Shown here: positions 52,950-62,440 of the stretch, piece by piece
Layout: every line of letters starts with the position of its first letter
How positions within the stretch are numbered: the stretch's first letter is position 1
NCBI GenBank assembly: GCA_022565795.1
Contig: JAIUMA010000014.1
Span: 1-64,000 of the forward strand
Length of the DNA stretch: 64,000 nucleotides
Origin: Balneolia bacterium
GTDB lineage: Bacteria; Bacteroidota; Rhodothermia; Balneolales; Cyclonatronaceae
Direction of reading: 5' to 3'
Notes under the pieces: model-generated
The model's database searches: none
Told to the model about the DNA's origin: nothing
What the model saw: only the letters and a program-made list of their open reading frames with translations
Program-made: the position numbers and the translations under genes

Positions 52950-53713
52950 TTCAGCACCATGGTTATGCGTTCACTTTTGTCGTTAGCAGGTTCGAGAACA
53001 AAATCCTCATAAGCAGCGACAATTTCCATATTTGTTTTGGCAATTATTTCCTTCATCTCTTTGAAGGTGTAAATGCGCTGACGATGCACTTCACGCTCAC
53101 GTCTCAAAACGGTCTGCTTGTCCTTATCAAGGAACTCGATATCAAATTCATTGACGTGAATCTTCTCGGTCGGGATATAAAAGCTGTGTCGTTCAAAGCG
53201 GATATTATCTGGCGTGATGCCTTCTTCATTGAGCATCTCCGCCACGTACTCAGAATGTGCCGGAGTGGTGAAGTCGAAAATGAAAAGGGAGTCGTCGTGC
53301 ATCACTTTGGATACACTATCGAACATTTTAATCATTTCCTCTTCCTTAAGGATATAGTTCACGCTGTCAAAAAGTGACAAAATGATGTCGTAGGTTTCAT
53401 CCAGCTCAATATTCATGAAATCAACCTTCTGCCAGTTGATGTTCATATCGCGGAATTCAGCTATTGTACGGGCAACTTCAATCATCTCTTCAGAAAAATC
53501 AGATGCTGTAATATCATAGCACTCCAGCTCTTCGAGAAACATGGCCACTTTACCTGTTCCGCATGCCAGCTCAAGCAAACTAACAGCATCGGCATTGTGC
53601 TCCTGTATGATGGCATCGACATAGTCTGCCCAGTCTTCGTAATCGACGTCTTTCATTACTTCGTCGTAAATAGGTGCCAAAGAGGTGTAAATACGTGACG
53701 TTTTCTGGCTCAT
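52931..53713 (-). CDS. Class I SAM-dependent methyltransferase
   Basis: The 260-residue protein has the SAM motif SLLELACGTGKVAMFLEEL near residue 44, the acidic second motif DITASDFSEEMIEVAR, and a central YDIILSLFDSVNYILKEEEM. A long C-terminal beta region follows (VLRREREVHRQRIYTFKEMKE). It belongs to the general methyltransferase family without a predictable substrate. It lies upstream of and overlaps ftsE, suggesting a joint transcript. Confidence 0.82.
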   Translation of the reverse strand: MSQKTSRIYTSLAPIYDEVMKDVDYEDWADYVDAIIQEHNADAVSLLELACGTGKVAMFLEELECYDITASDFSEEMIEVARTIAEFRDMNINWQKVDFMNIELDETYDIILSLFDSVNYILKEEEMIKMFDSVSKVMHDDSLFIFDFTTPAHSEYVAEMLNEEGITPDNIRFERHSFYIPTEKIHVNEFDIEFLDKDKQTVLRREREVHRQRIYTFKEMKEIIAKTNMEIVAAYEDFVLEPANDKSERITMVLKCQKTQ

Positions 53714-53779
53714 TGGTTCAATTTGTATCGTTTTGTGAGATGGAAGTATAGGTAAGGTTAAACTAATTGAGGTTGCTGC

Positions 53780-54799
53780 TCAGGCAGACTGTACTTTTAT
53801 GCTACCCAGTGAAAGTGCAAGGGTGATGGCTTCTGTTGTTGATCCGTGCTCCGCTGCGTTTTTTCCCGCAATTGAGAAAGCCGTACCGTGATCGGGTGAG
53901 GTTCGAATAAACGACAATCCAGCTGTAAAATTCACACCCTGATTAAATGAAAGCGTTTTGAAAGGAATCAAACCCTGGTCGTGGTACATAGATAAAATCG
54001 CGTCATAATTTCTCCAGGAACCCGTAGCGAAAAAGCCATCGGCAGGGAAGGGTCCGTCACAATTGATCTCTTCCTGTTTCAAACTCTGAATGGCCGGGCT
54101 AATGACTTCAATTTCTTCGCGCCCTATTACCCCACCGTCGCCCGCATGCGGATTCAGCCCCAGTATTGCTATTTTTGGTGAGGCAATTCCAAAATCGTAA
54201 AGCAGGCTATTTTTAATAATGCGTGCTTTGGTAATAATCGATCTTTCAGTTATAGCTTTGCTAACTTCAGAGACGGGAATATGTGTTGTGAGCGGTACCA
54301 CCCGAAGGCTTTTATTCACCAGCATCATAGCTACATCTTCGGCTTCATCCCGTTCTGCAAGATATTCAGTATGGCCGGGAATGTGATAACCTGCGAGATT
54401 AACGGCTTCCTTGCTAATGGGTGCAGTCACCATCGCCACTGCTTCACCTGAGAGACAAAGATCGACTGCTTTTGCTATGCTGAGCATGCTAACAAGGCCG
54501 GCTTCTTTAGTGAGTTTGCCCGGCTCAGGTTTGATGTCGGTCTCGGGCACTGGATTCAGCACATAGATGCCGTCTTCAGTTACCTCTGCTGTCGATTCTA
54601 CTTCTTTAAGGGTAAGAGAAAAGTTGGGAATCAGTTCTCCATAAAATTGCCATGCTGAAAGAGTTCCAAGCAGAAGTACAGGCTGGGCAGGGCGGGGAAT
54701 GCTTTGAAGAGCTTTCAAAACTGCTTCAGGCCCGATTCCATTGATATCGCCGGGAGTTATTACCAGGAAAGGTTTCTGCATTCTCATTTTAACCGGCAA
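53780..54799 (-). CDS. pdxA: 4-hydroxythreonine-4-phosphate dehydrogenase
   Basis: PdxA oxidises 4-phosphohydroxy-threonine in the DXP-dependent pyridoxal phosphate route. The 339-residue protein has ITPGDINGIGPEAVLKAL at the start, TAPISKEAV, the metal-binding PGHTEYLAE, ILGLNPHAGDGGVIGREE and YHDQGLIPFKTLSFNQGVNFTAGLSFIRTSPDHGTAFSIAG. The family start may be at an internal methionine (54787 or 54781) rather than at 54799. It is isolated, with about 236 bases of empty sequence (54800-55035) before the GWxTD gene. Confidence 0.94.
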   Translation of the reverse strand: MPVKMRMQKPFLVITPGDINGIGPEAVLKALQSIPRPAQPVLLLGTLSAWQFYGELIPNFSLTLKEVESTAEVTEDGIYVLNPVPETDIKPEPGKLTKEAGLVSMLSIAKAVDLCLSGEAVAMVTAPISKEAVNLAGYHIPGHTEYLAERDEAEDVAMMLVNKSLRVVPLTTHIPVSEVSKAITERSIITKARIIKNSLLYDFGIASPKIAILGLNPHAGDGGVIGREEIEVISPAIQSLKQEEINCDGPFPADGFFATGSWRNYDAILSMYHDQGLIPFKTLSFNQGVNFTAGLSFIRTSPDHGTAFSIAGKNAAEHGSTTEAITLALSLGSIKVQSA

Positions 54800-55035
54800 C
54801 GCAGATTAAAGTAAAGGTGCAGAATACGAAACCACTGCATAGCATTAAAAAGCCATTTGGGTTGTTTGTTCCGGAGAGGCCGGGCGCGTTGCCCTGAAAC
54901 CTGTTCATAGTAATCGTCAGCAGTTTTAAACGTTCGTTAACCGGCCGTAAAGTAGCCGCATAATCTGTAAAATGAAGTATACTTTAAGATTTTTAATCAA
55001 GCAAGCATCGCCTAAAAAAAGATGATGACGCAGAT

Positions 55036-56415
55036 TTAGCGGGATGAACGGTTGAGTAATCGGTATTCACCAAAGCCGCTTGTAGCCTCGAAAGTAAACT
55101 CACGGTTGCTGTAGGACCAGACCTCAATTGCCGGACTGCCCGACGGCAGTCTGCGGGTTATGTTATCCGGCTCGCCATGACGGATAAAAATACGCCCCTG
55201 ATCAGTTTCATAGCCCGGTGCATTTGGAGATGAAAAACGGTCAAATGCGATATCGACTCTCCGGAAAAACTCAACCATGAGCGGGTTGTAATCTGTTTCA
55301 GGTTCTGGATCACGTTCGCTCCAGAATTCCCTGAACTTTCTGATACGTTCCTGTTCATTACCTCTTCGCAGCTGGCGGAAATCCTCAGACTCCATAATGA
55401 TTTGCATCATGCTAATAGCCACGTCTACGTTGAGCAGACTTGTGGGGATATCAATCCATAAGCTGCGGAAGTTGCGTGAAGAGATTATCTCATCGCCCTC
55501 CATCAGGCGAATTCGGAATGAGGCGTTCTGAAAGCGTCTGTTGGGAATGGCAAGCTGAGCCAAAGTGTGATTGTTGTCACCGTCGCGGTGGAGGCGAAGG
55601 TAAGGGGAGTTGTCGCTTTGTGTACGCATACTTATGCGGGATACCTGCCTGAATGAGTTGCTGCTTATCGACTCTTCGAAAACGGTGTCTGTTATGGTAG
55701 TATCATTGCCGGAAATATTCAACTGCTGAACAACGACGGTGTAATCACGGCTCTCATCCGGAATGAAGAAAAGGGCACTGAAGTCCTCAGCGTAGAGCAC
55801 GGAGCGGCCATAGTTTACAAGGCTGAAATCATAGGTGGATTCGTCATCATTATGCTCCGTAAAGTAAATCGGCAGGTTTTTGTTGCTGTTAAAGTCAGGT
55901 ACGGTAAACGTTCGAATATTGCGTCTCAGTGGTACGCTTCTGCCATCAATGGTAATGGTAGGTGAGTAGGCGTAGCGGCCGGGTGGCAGGTTCAGCGAGA
56001 GATTGCCGTTCAGGAACTCGGTAGCCGAGCGTGTAGATTCGAAAGTCTCAGTACGGGCTCGCCCGCTCCAGCTGAGCGTGTGAAGAGGCGTTTCATTGCG
56101 AATTTCGTCCAGATCGGTCTCGCTGCCGGCTTCAAAAATACGTATAGTCATCTCTGCTGAAGCCTCAAAACGCTCTGTTGATCCGGAGCGCTGACGGAAA
56201 TTCAGTACATCATGGCCAAAGCGAAAGTTAATCCAGACGTTGTCGGCATCGGCCTCAGCGGGCAGTATGTTGTGGTCAACATAAAGCCCCGGCGCCTGAT
56301 TCTGAGCCTTAAGCTGTTGGTAAGATACTCTGCGCTGGGCGTCAGCGTCTGCAACAGCCGCAAAAAAGAATCCTGCAGTAATTAAAATGATAGCCGATAA
56401 ACGTACAAAAACCAT
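55036..56415 (-). CDS. GWxTD domain protein, exported
   Basis: The start is best placed at the ATG at 56415 (459 residues), where a clear signal peptide begins (MVFVRLSAIILITAGFFFAA...DADAQ); the frame extends farther upstream without sense. The body has two or more beta-rich stretches. The C-terminus carries the GWxTD-type motif, here GYETDQGRIFIRHGEPDNITRR near residue 400, followed by VWSYSNREFTFE. These proteins are known from Balneolota, Rhodothermota and other bacteria, and are exported. The function is not established. It is divergent from the carboxylase gene with a 167-base gap. Confidence 0.85.
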   Translation of the reverse strand: MVFVRLSAIILITAGFFFAAVADADAQRRVSYQQLKAQNQAPGLYVDHNILPAEADADNVWINFRFGHDVLNFRQRSGSTERFEASAEMTIRIFEAGSETDLDEIRNETPLHTLSWSGRARTETFESTRSATEFLNGNLSLNLPPGRYAYSPTITIDGRSVPLRRNIRTFTVPDFNSNKNLPIYFTEHNDDESTYDFSLVNYGRSVLYAEDFSALFFIPDESRDYTVVVQQLNISGNDTTITDTVFEESISSNSFRQVSRISMRTQSDNSPYLRLHRDGDNNHTLAQLAIPNRRFQNASFRIRLMEGDEIISSRNFRSLWIDIPTSLLNVDVAISMMQIIMESEDFRQLRRGNEQERIRKFREFWSERDPEPETDYNPLMVEFFRRVDIAFDRFSSPNAPGYETDQGRIFIRHGEPDNITRRLPSGSPAIEVWSYSNREFTFEATSGFGEYRLLNRSSR

Positions 56416-56582
56416 GATGTGCAATATAAGTGATGAGGTATTCTGATGAGCAAACGCCAATATAACGCCCCGTAGTTCGAACTGTTGTAAAGGAATGTAT
56501 ATGATGCTTTTCTGATTACCTCGGGAGTACTTTTTTGTTATTTTATGCTCACTTTTAGCCAACCAAATTACTAACATAAACT

Positions 56583-58199
56583 ATGACTGACAACGCAAAA
56601 GCAAACGCGGCTCAGCTTCAAGAAATAAAAGAAGCTGAAGCTAAGATTCGACTAGGTGGCGGCCAAAAAAGAATAGACAAAGAGCACGCCAAAGGAAAAA
56701 TGACGGCACGTGAACGTGTTGCTAATCTCATTGATAAAGATTCTGACTTTCAGGAAATTGGCTTGTGGGCCGGTTATGGAATGTACGAAGATGTGGGCGG
56801 ATGTCCGGCAGCCGGGGTTATTACCGGTATTGGTACCGTTTCCGGTCGAAGCTGTATGATTGTAGCCAATGATGCTACTGTTAAAGCCGGAGCCTGGTTC
56901 CCGATTACCTGTAAGAAAAATCTTCGGGCGCAGGAAATTGCCATGGAGAATCACCTGCCGCTCATTTATTTGGTGGATTCAGCCGGGGTTTATCTCCCTA
57001 TGCAGGATGAAATCTTCCCGGACAAAGAGCATTTCGGGCGAATTTTCCGGAACAATGCAAAAATCAGCGCAATGGGAATACCGCAGATTGCGGCCATTAT
57101 GGGCTCGTGCGTGGCCGGAGGGGCCTACCTTCCGATTATGAGCGATGAAGCCATGATTGTGGAAGGAACAGGCAGCGTTTTCCTTGCTGGTAGCTATCTC
57201 GTAAAAGCCGCAATCGGCGAAACGGTAGACAACGAGACGCTCGGTGGTGCAACTACGCATACTGAAATCAGTGGTGTTACAGATTACAAGATGCCGGATG
57301 ATAAGACCTGCCTTGAAACCATTCGGGACTTAGTCGGTAAGCTTGGCCCATTCAAAACCGCGGGCTTCAATCGTTCAGAACCCGTAGAGCCATCCCGCTC
57401 AGCTGAAGATCTGCATGACATTCTTCCGTTCGACAGAAACCGCCCATACGATATGAATGACGTGCTGGAATGCATTATCGATGCGAATTCTTTCACAGAG
57501 TTTAAGCAGGGCTATGGGCAAACGCTTATTACCGGATACGCCAGAATTGATGGCTGGAGCGTCGGCATTGTAGCCAATCAACGCAAAGTAGTTCGCTCTA
57601 AGGCAGGAGAGATGCAAATCGGTGGGGTAATTTATTCTGACAGCGCAGACAAGGCAGCCCGTTTTATCATGAACTGCAATCAGAAAAAGATACCCATCAT
57701 CTTTATGCATGATGTTACCGGCTTCATGGTAGGGAAGAGAAGCGAGCACGGAGGTATCATTAAAGACGGAGCAAAAATGGTGAACGCGGTTAGTAACTCT
57801 ACCGTGCCGAAAATCTCTATCGTGGTTGGAAACAGCTACGGCGCCGGCAATTACGCTATGTGCGGCAAGGCTTACGATCCCAGATTTATATATGCGTGGC
57901 CATCGGCTAAAATTGCCGTAATGGGAGGCTCTCAGGCTGCCAAAACGCTCATGCAGATAGAGGTATCGTCTCTTGAGAGAAGAGGTGAAAACATTTCGGA
58001 TGAACAAAAGGCAGAGTTCCTGAAAAAGATTACCGAGAAATACGAATCTCAGACAACCGTACAGTATGCGGCTTCCCGTCTCTGGGTTGATGGCATCATC
58101 GATCCTGCTGACACCCGTAAACGTATTTCGAAAGCCATCGACTCAGCTAACCACAACCCGGAAATACCTGAGTTTAAAACCGGTGTAATTCAGACCTAA
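56583..58199 (+). CDS. Acyl-CoA carboxylase beta subunit (methylcrotonyl/propionyl type)
   Basis: This is the carboxyltransferase subunit of a biotin-dependent acyl-CoA carboxylase. The 538-residue protein has both crotonase-like halves. N-terminal motifs are RERVANLIDKDSDFQEI, GVITGIGTVSGRSCMIVANDATVKAGAW, and LPLIYLVDSAGVYLPMQDEIFPD; the C-terminal half has SYGAGNYAMCGKAYDPRFIYAWPSAKIAVMGGSQAA. The YLPMQ stretch favours a methylcrotonyl-CoA-like substrate (leucine breakdown) over propionyl-CoA, but this is uncertain. No biotin-carrying subunit is next to it. Confidence 0.9.
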   Translation: MTDNAKANAAQLQEIKEAEAKIRLGGGQKRIDKEHAKGKMTARERVANLIDKDSDFQEIGLWAGYGMYEDVGGCPAAGVITGIGTVSGRSCMIVANDATVKAGAWFPITCKKNLRAQEIAMENHLPLIYLVDSAGVYLPMQDEIFPDKEHFGRIFRNNAKISAMGIPQIAAIMGSCVAGGAYLPIMSDEAMIVEGTGSVFLAGSYLVKAAIGETVDNETLGGATTHTEISGVTDYKMPDDKTCLETIRDLVGKLGPFKTAGFNRSEPVEPSRSAEDLHDILPFDRNRPYDMNDVLECIIDANSFTEFKQGYGQTLITGYARIDGWSVGIVANQRKVVRSKAGEMQIGGVIYSDSADKAARFIMNCNQKKIPIIFMHDVTGFMVGKRSEHGGIIKDGAKMVNAVSNSTVPKISIVVGNSYGAGNYAMCGKAYDPRFIYAWPSAKIAVMGGSQAAKTLMQIEVSSLERRGENISDEQKAEFLKKITEKYESQTTVQYAASRLWVDGIIDPADTRKRISKAIDSANHNPEIPEFKTGVIQT

Positions 58200-58233
58200 G
58201 TTGAAATTTAGACAGGTCTATTTACCAGAAAAC

Positions 58234-58268
58234 AAAAAAAGGCGCTGATGTTGGTCAGCGCCTTTTTT
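58234..58268. terminator. Bidirectional terminator between the carboxylase and S41 protease genes
   Basis: AAAGGCGCTGA and TCAGCGCCTTT form an 11-bp stem around TGTTGG, with an A-run on one side and a T-run on the other. It serves the converging genes on both strands. Confidence 0.9.
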
Positions 58269-58289
58269 GTTTCAAGTTTAAACTGAGGT

Positions 58290-60179
58290 TTATTGTCTTC
58301 GTGAAGCCTGTTGACTGCTTCTGAATTCCTCAACGTATGCCTGCAGATTCTGTACTTCTTCCCAAAGCGTCATTGTTGTTCTGAGCGTGTTATCGAACTG
58401 ATCGTTGTAAACCGGGAAGAATCTGTCCGGACTCCAAACCTGTCGGGCAAGTTCAGCCTTCGTGAAAGCCGGTGGTATCCAGCGGTCACGCTCAACAAGC
58501 TCAGGGTTGATGTACATCATATCATCTTTAAATGTAGCTGTTTCAGTAGTGTCGGAAAGTACCATACCGGCAGTCTCCATACGGTCCCAGAAAAGCTCCA
58601 TCTGATCATCGCTCCAGCTGAAATCTGCGCGGAAGCGGTCGAAATCGTCTTCCCACTCGGCGCGGAACTCATCAGAGTTTTCGTCGAGGAAGCTGCGTAC
58701 GAAATCAAAGCCAATGTTGTTTTGCCTCATGAAGCCCAGTACGTAGCTGCGAGCTGTATCGGCCTGAATGATGTGATCAGGTACAATTCCACCACCGCCG
58801 TAAACGGTTCTGCCTGCACTTGTCTGGAAGATAAGCGAGTCTGGCAATTCGCTTACGAAGTTCTCTACATCAGTGCTGGCGTCACGGTCGCGGTTTACGA
58901 TTTCAAGCGCGTACTCTTCGCGTCCCTGATTAAACGGCTTCTGGATAAGACGTCCGGAAGGGGTATAGTAGCGGGAAATAGTTACGCGAATGAAGCTATC
59001 GTCTACAAGTTCATACTGCTGCTGGACCAGACCTTTTCCAAAGGTGCGACGACCAACCACAAGCCCGCGGTCATTATCCTGTATGGCGCCGGCAACAATC
59101 TCGCTACCTGAAGCCGAACCTTCATTAATCATAACAATTAGCGGCAAATCCTGGAAACGTCCGTTGGTTCTGGTTACATATTCGCTGCTGAAACGCGGAT
59201 GGCGGCTTTGTGTGCTTACCAGCTTGGTTCCTCTTGGCAGGAACTCGCCGGTCATACGTACAGCCTGATCAAGGAATCCACCCGGATTATAGCGCATATC
59301 AAGAACCAGTCTTTCCATTCCAAGTTCGAGCAGACCTTCCATAGCGTCCATGAACTCATCGTAGGTGGTTTGCGCGAAGCGATTCACTTTAATGTATCCC
59401 GTGCGTTCATCGAGCATATAAGAAGTGTCGATGGTGTAAAGCGGAATATCATCACGGGTGATGTTGAAATTCAGTGTGCTTGCCGTTCCGGGTCTCTTCA
59501 CGCCAACGCGTACAACAGATCCTTTAGGACCACGAAGCGTCTCGAGCACTTTCTCCTGGCTGAATCCTACAGCAGACTCTTCATCAATCGAAATAATTCG
59601 GTCTCCAGACCGAATACCCAATTGATCACTTGGGCCGCCAGAAATGGCAGATATTACGGTAATACTATCTGCAATAATATCGAACTGAACCCCGATTCCC
59701 TGAAAACGTCCTGCAAAGTTTTCTCTAACTCGGTCAGACTGCTGTGGGTCGATGTAATCTGTGTAAGGGTCAAGACTGGTAAACATGCCACGTAGCGCTT
59801 CTTCCGTCATTACGTTCATGTCTTTGTCTTCAAAATTCTGCGCAATGAATGTGTAAGCACGCTCAAAACGAACCGCTGCTTCACGGAAATCAGAAACACG
59901 AAAATCTGCAAATGTGGTATCAATCGGTGTGCCTGAAATGGATAAAGTAGAGTCATCAAGTGCCACAACCATGCCCCGGATGCTATCCTTGAAGAGTACG
60001 TCTACATCAACTTCATCTACATAGTTATTAAGAATCCATCGTTGGGTCTGAATGTACTTCTGGAGATTTTGCTCATGATTGGTCTCGTTCGAAACGAAGA
60101 CTTTGTCAAAGCCAAATAGCCAAAGCGCACTTAAGATTATTAAACTGGAAAGACCGGAGGCGAAAAAACGTTTAATCAT
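58290..60179 (-). CDS. S41 family C-terminal processing peptidase
   Basis: The 629-residue protein has an N-terminal signal or anchor segment (FFASGLSSLIILSALWLFGF). A helical domain is followed by a PDZ domain near residues 150-235 (GIGVQFDIIADSITVISAISGG, then IRSGDRIISID). The S41 catalytic core has the serine in NEGSASGSEIVAGAI and the lysine in GRRTFGKGLVQQQY, roughly residues 350-385. A long C-terminal tail beyond residue 480 is helical and charged. These proteases trim or degrade periplasmic proteins. It is monocistronic. Confidence 0.92.
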   Translation of the reverse strand: MIKRFFASGLSSLIILSALWLFGFDKVFVSNETNHEQNLQKYIQTQRWILNNYVDEVDVDVLFKDSIRGMVVALDDSTLSISGTPIDTTFADFRVSDFREAAVRFERAYTFIAQNFEDKDMNVMTEEALRGMFTSLDPYTDYIDPQQSDRVRENFAGRFQGIGVQFDIIADSITVISAISGGPSDQLGIRSGDRIISIDEESAVGFSQEKVLETLRGPKGSVVRVGVKRPGTASTLNFNITRDDIPLYTIDTSYMLDERTGYIKVNRFAQTTYDEFMDAMEGLLELGMERLVLDMRYNPGGFLDQAVRMTGEFLPRGTKLVSTQSRHPRFSSEYVTRTNGRFQDLPLIVMINEGSASGSEIVAGAIQDNDRGLVVGRRTFGKGLVQQQYELVDDSFIRVTISRYYTPSGRLIQKPFNQGREEYALEIVNRDRDASTDVENFVSELPDSLIFQTSAGRTVYGGGGIVPDHIIQADTARSYVLGFMRQNNIGFDFVRSFLDENSDEFRAEWEDDFDRFRADFSWSDDQMELFWDRMETAGMVLSDTTETATFKDDMMYINPELVERDRWIPPAFTKAELARQVWSPDRFFPVYNDQFDNTLRTTMTLWEEVQNLQAYVEEFRSSQQASRRQ

Positions 60180-60385
60180 GTGTATGTGCAGGCTGAGTTG
60201 TAGTAGTGTTTATTGGGTTTGTTCCGAAGTTGTATTTTCCGGGGCTGATGATAATGTAAAACCTACAGTTGGGAAAACATAATCGGAATACGCAGATTTT
60301 CCATTATTAACGGTACGCACAATGTGCAACGTTTCACTGTATGGTCTTTATTATGTATTAATGTGTGAGTACTATGTAATGAAAC

Positions 60386-60423
60386 GCAAAACGGGAGCAA
60401 AATCAGCTGTTTTTGCTCCCGTT
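60386..60423 (-). terminator. Terminator after hslU
   Basis: AACGGGAGCAAAA (60390-60402) and TTTTGCTCCCGTT (60411-60423) form a 13-bp stem. On the minus strand it ends in GTTTTGCG. It lies about 20 bases after the hslU stop and ends the rng-hslV-hslU transcript. Confidence 0.85.
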
Positions 60424-60443
60424 AGCTTAAACTGATTGACATA

Positions 60444-61913
60444 TTAAAGAATATACTGACTCATATCTTTGTTCTTCACGATATGGTCGAGCTGCTTAGC
60501 CACATAGCTCTTGTCGATATCTATACTTCCCGAGCTTATGTCGTCCGGTACAGAATAGAGCAGCTCTTCGAGCACGGTCGATAGAATCGTGTGGAGTCTT
60601 CTGGCACCGATGTTTTCAACCTCCCGGTTTACTTCAGCTGCTATACGAGCGATTTCACGGAGCGCTTCATCATTAAAATTAAGGGTGATGCCCTCGGAGC
60701 TTAACATTGCAGCATATTGCTTGGTTAAGGCGTTCTGTGGAGCCGTGAGGATGTTGTAGAAATCTTCCTCATTAAGCGAGTCCATTTCCACACGTATTGG
60801 AAATCGTCCCTGGAGCTCAGGAATTAGGTCGCTGGGTTTGGCTACGCTGAAAGCACCGGATGCGATGAACAGTATATGGTCGGTTTTAACCATGCCGTAT
60901 TTGGTTGTAACAGTAGATCCTTCAACAATAGGGAGGAGGTCGCGCTGAACGCCCTGTCTGGATACATCAGGGCCACCGCTGCCTTTTCCGGAGGAGTTAC
61001 CTGCTATTTTATCGATTTCATCGAGGAAAACGATACCGGTAGACTGCACGCGCTCAAGAGCAAGCTGTACCGCTGATTCCTGATCAATAAGTTTTTCTGC
61101 TTCTTCCTGAAACAGAATCTCACGCGCTTCGCTAATCTTAACCTGACGCTTTTTGGTTTTCTGTGGCATCAGGTTGCCAAGCATGTCCTGTAGATTCATG
61201 CCCATCTCTTCCATGCCCTGAGGACCAAAAATCTGCATGGTTTGTCCTGAGCCGGCTTTTACATCAATTTCTACTTTACGGTCTTCAAGCTCGCCATTTT
61301 TAAGTTTTTGGCGAAACTTTTCGCGGGTACGTTCATTCAGCTCTTCATCGCTGGCGCTAACCGGATCGAAGTTTCCATCTGAAGCAGATGAGCTAACAGA
61401 AGTCTGGTTAAAGCCTGCGTTTTGTGGTCTTGACTGAGCGGAACCGGTACGCTTCTTTTTCAGAGGCGGAATGAGCATATCGAGAATGCGTTCTTCAACC
61501 ATCTCCTCGGCGCGGGGCTTAACCTGCTGCTGCATTTCCAGTTTAACCATGTTTAGTGCTATCTCTGTAAGATCGCGTATCATGGATTCCACATCGCGGC
61601 CTACGTACCCCACTTCGGTAAACTTGGTAGCTTCAACTTTAATGAAGGGAGCTTTTGCCAGTTTAGCCAGCCTGCGGGCAATTTCGGTTTTACCAACGCC
61701 GGTTGGTCCGATCAGAATGATGTTATTCGGTACAATTTCTTCACGAATTTCTTCATCGGAATTCATTCTCCGCCAGCGGTTGCGAAGTGCAATAGCAACG
61801 CTTTTTTTGGCAGCATGCTGACCAATGATGTACTGGTCGAGAGCAGCTACAATCTGGCGGGGGGTGAGATTATCGAGCTTGGGCTGTAGTTGTTTCTGAT
61901 TAGCCAATTTCAA
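60444..61913 (-). CDS. hslU: HslU ATPase subunit of the HslUV protease
   Basis: HslU is the AAA+ unfoldase that feeds substrates into HslV. The 489-residue protein has Walker [19 protein letters not shown] near residue 67, the following pore loop [14 protein letters not shown], an enlarged I domain (about residues 140-280) with low-complexity Ser/Asn stretch, Walker [14 protein letters not shown], and sensor RFPIRVEM. The C-terminal tail DMSQYIL docks into HslV. It overlaps hslV by 14 bases at the start (61900-61913), indicating tight coupling. Confidence 0.95.
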   Translation of the reverse strand: MKLANQKQLQPKLDNLTPRQIVAALDQYIIGQHAAKKSVAIALRNRWRRMNSDEEIREEIVPNNIILIGPTGVGKTEIARRLAKLAKAPFIKVEATKFTEVGYVGRDVESMIRDLTEIALNMVKLEMQQQVKPRAEEMVEERILDMLIPPLKKKRTGSAQSRPQNAGFNQTSVSSSASDGNFDPVSASDEELNERTREKFRQKLKNGELEDRKVEIDVKAGSGQTMQIFGPQGMEEMGMNLQDMLGNLMPQKTKKRQVKISEAREILFQEEAEKLIDQESAVQLALERVQSTGIVFLDEIDKIAGNSSGKGSGGPDVSRQGVQRDLLPIVEGSTVTTKYGMVKTDHILFIASGAFSVAKPSDLIPELQGRFPIRVEMDSLNEEDFYNILTAPQNALTKQYAAMLSSEGITLNFNDEALREIARIAAEVNREVENIGARRLHTILSTVLEELLYSVPDDISSGSIDIDKSYVAKQLDHIVKNKDMSQYIL

Positions 61914-62436
61914 GTGTTGTTAAATTGTGATTCGTATATATATCAATATCAGCAGCGGCGTGGAGCGCTTCTTCAGCTATTTCGCGTGCGGAAAGATGAG
62001 GGGCGTGCTTAATGAGAACGCGAGCTGCACTCTGGGCATAAGATCCGCCGCTTCCGATTGTAAGGATGTTGTCTTCAGGCTCGATGACATCACCCTGGCC
62101 AGAAATGAGCAGGCCTTTTTCGTTGGTTATAACGATGAGAAGCGCCTCAAGCTTTCTAAGGTACTGGTCGGTTCTCCATTCGCGGGCGAGCTCAATAGCC
62201 GCACGCTCCAGGTTTCCGTCGTACTGGCCTAATTTTTCCTCAAACTTTTCAAAAAGGGTGAAGGCATCAGCTGTAGAACCGGCAAATCCCGCGAGAATCT
62301 TTCCATCATGCAGGCTTCTCACTTTCTTAACCGTTGCTTTAAGCACAGTCTTGTCCAGCGTTGCTTGTCCATCGCTGCAGATGGCGGCTTTCCCGTTGTG
62401 TATTACACCAACAACGGTTGTTGCATGTATTTTCAT
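61900..62436 (-). CDS. hslV: HslV peptidase subunit of the HslUV protease
   Basis: HslV is the proteasome-like threonine peptidase. The start at ATG 62436 gives 178 residues beginning [10 protein letters not shown]. Cleavage after Ala5 would expose the catalytic Thr6, as in the B. subtilis type. The frame continues 25 codons upstream, but that sequence is unrelated to the family. Core motifs are GDGQATL-like [67 protein letters not shown] and [14 protein letters not shown]. It is 4 bases after rng. Confidence 0.93.
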   Translation of the reverse strand: MKIHATTVVGVIHNGKAAICSDGQATLDKTVLKATVKKVRSLHDGKILAGFAGSTADAFTLFEKFEEKLGQYDGNLERAAIELAREWRTDQYLRKLEALLIVITNEKGLLISGQGDVIEPEDNILTIGSGGSYAQSAARVLIKHAPHLSAREIAEEALHAAADIDIYTNHNLTTLEIG

Positions 62437-62440
62437 AAGA

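Noticed and set aside
57399-58007. 202-codon frame opposite the carboxylase gene
   Set aside because: The plus-strand frame encodes the full carboxyltransferase motifs, so this is an antisense shadow.
58311-59795. Two plus-strand frames of 266 and 198 codons opposite the S41 protease
   Set aside because: The minus strand encodes a complete protease with PDZ domain and Ser/Lys pair. The antisense frames have no recognisable domain.
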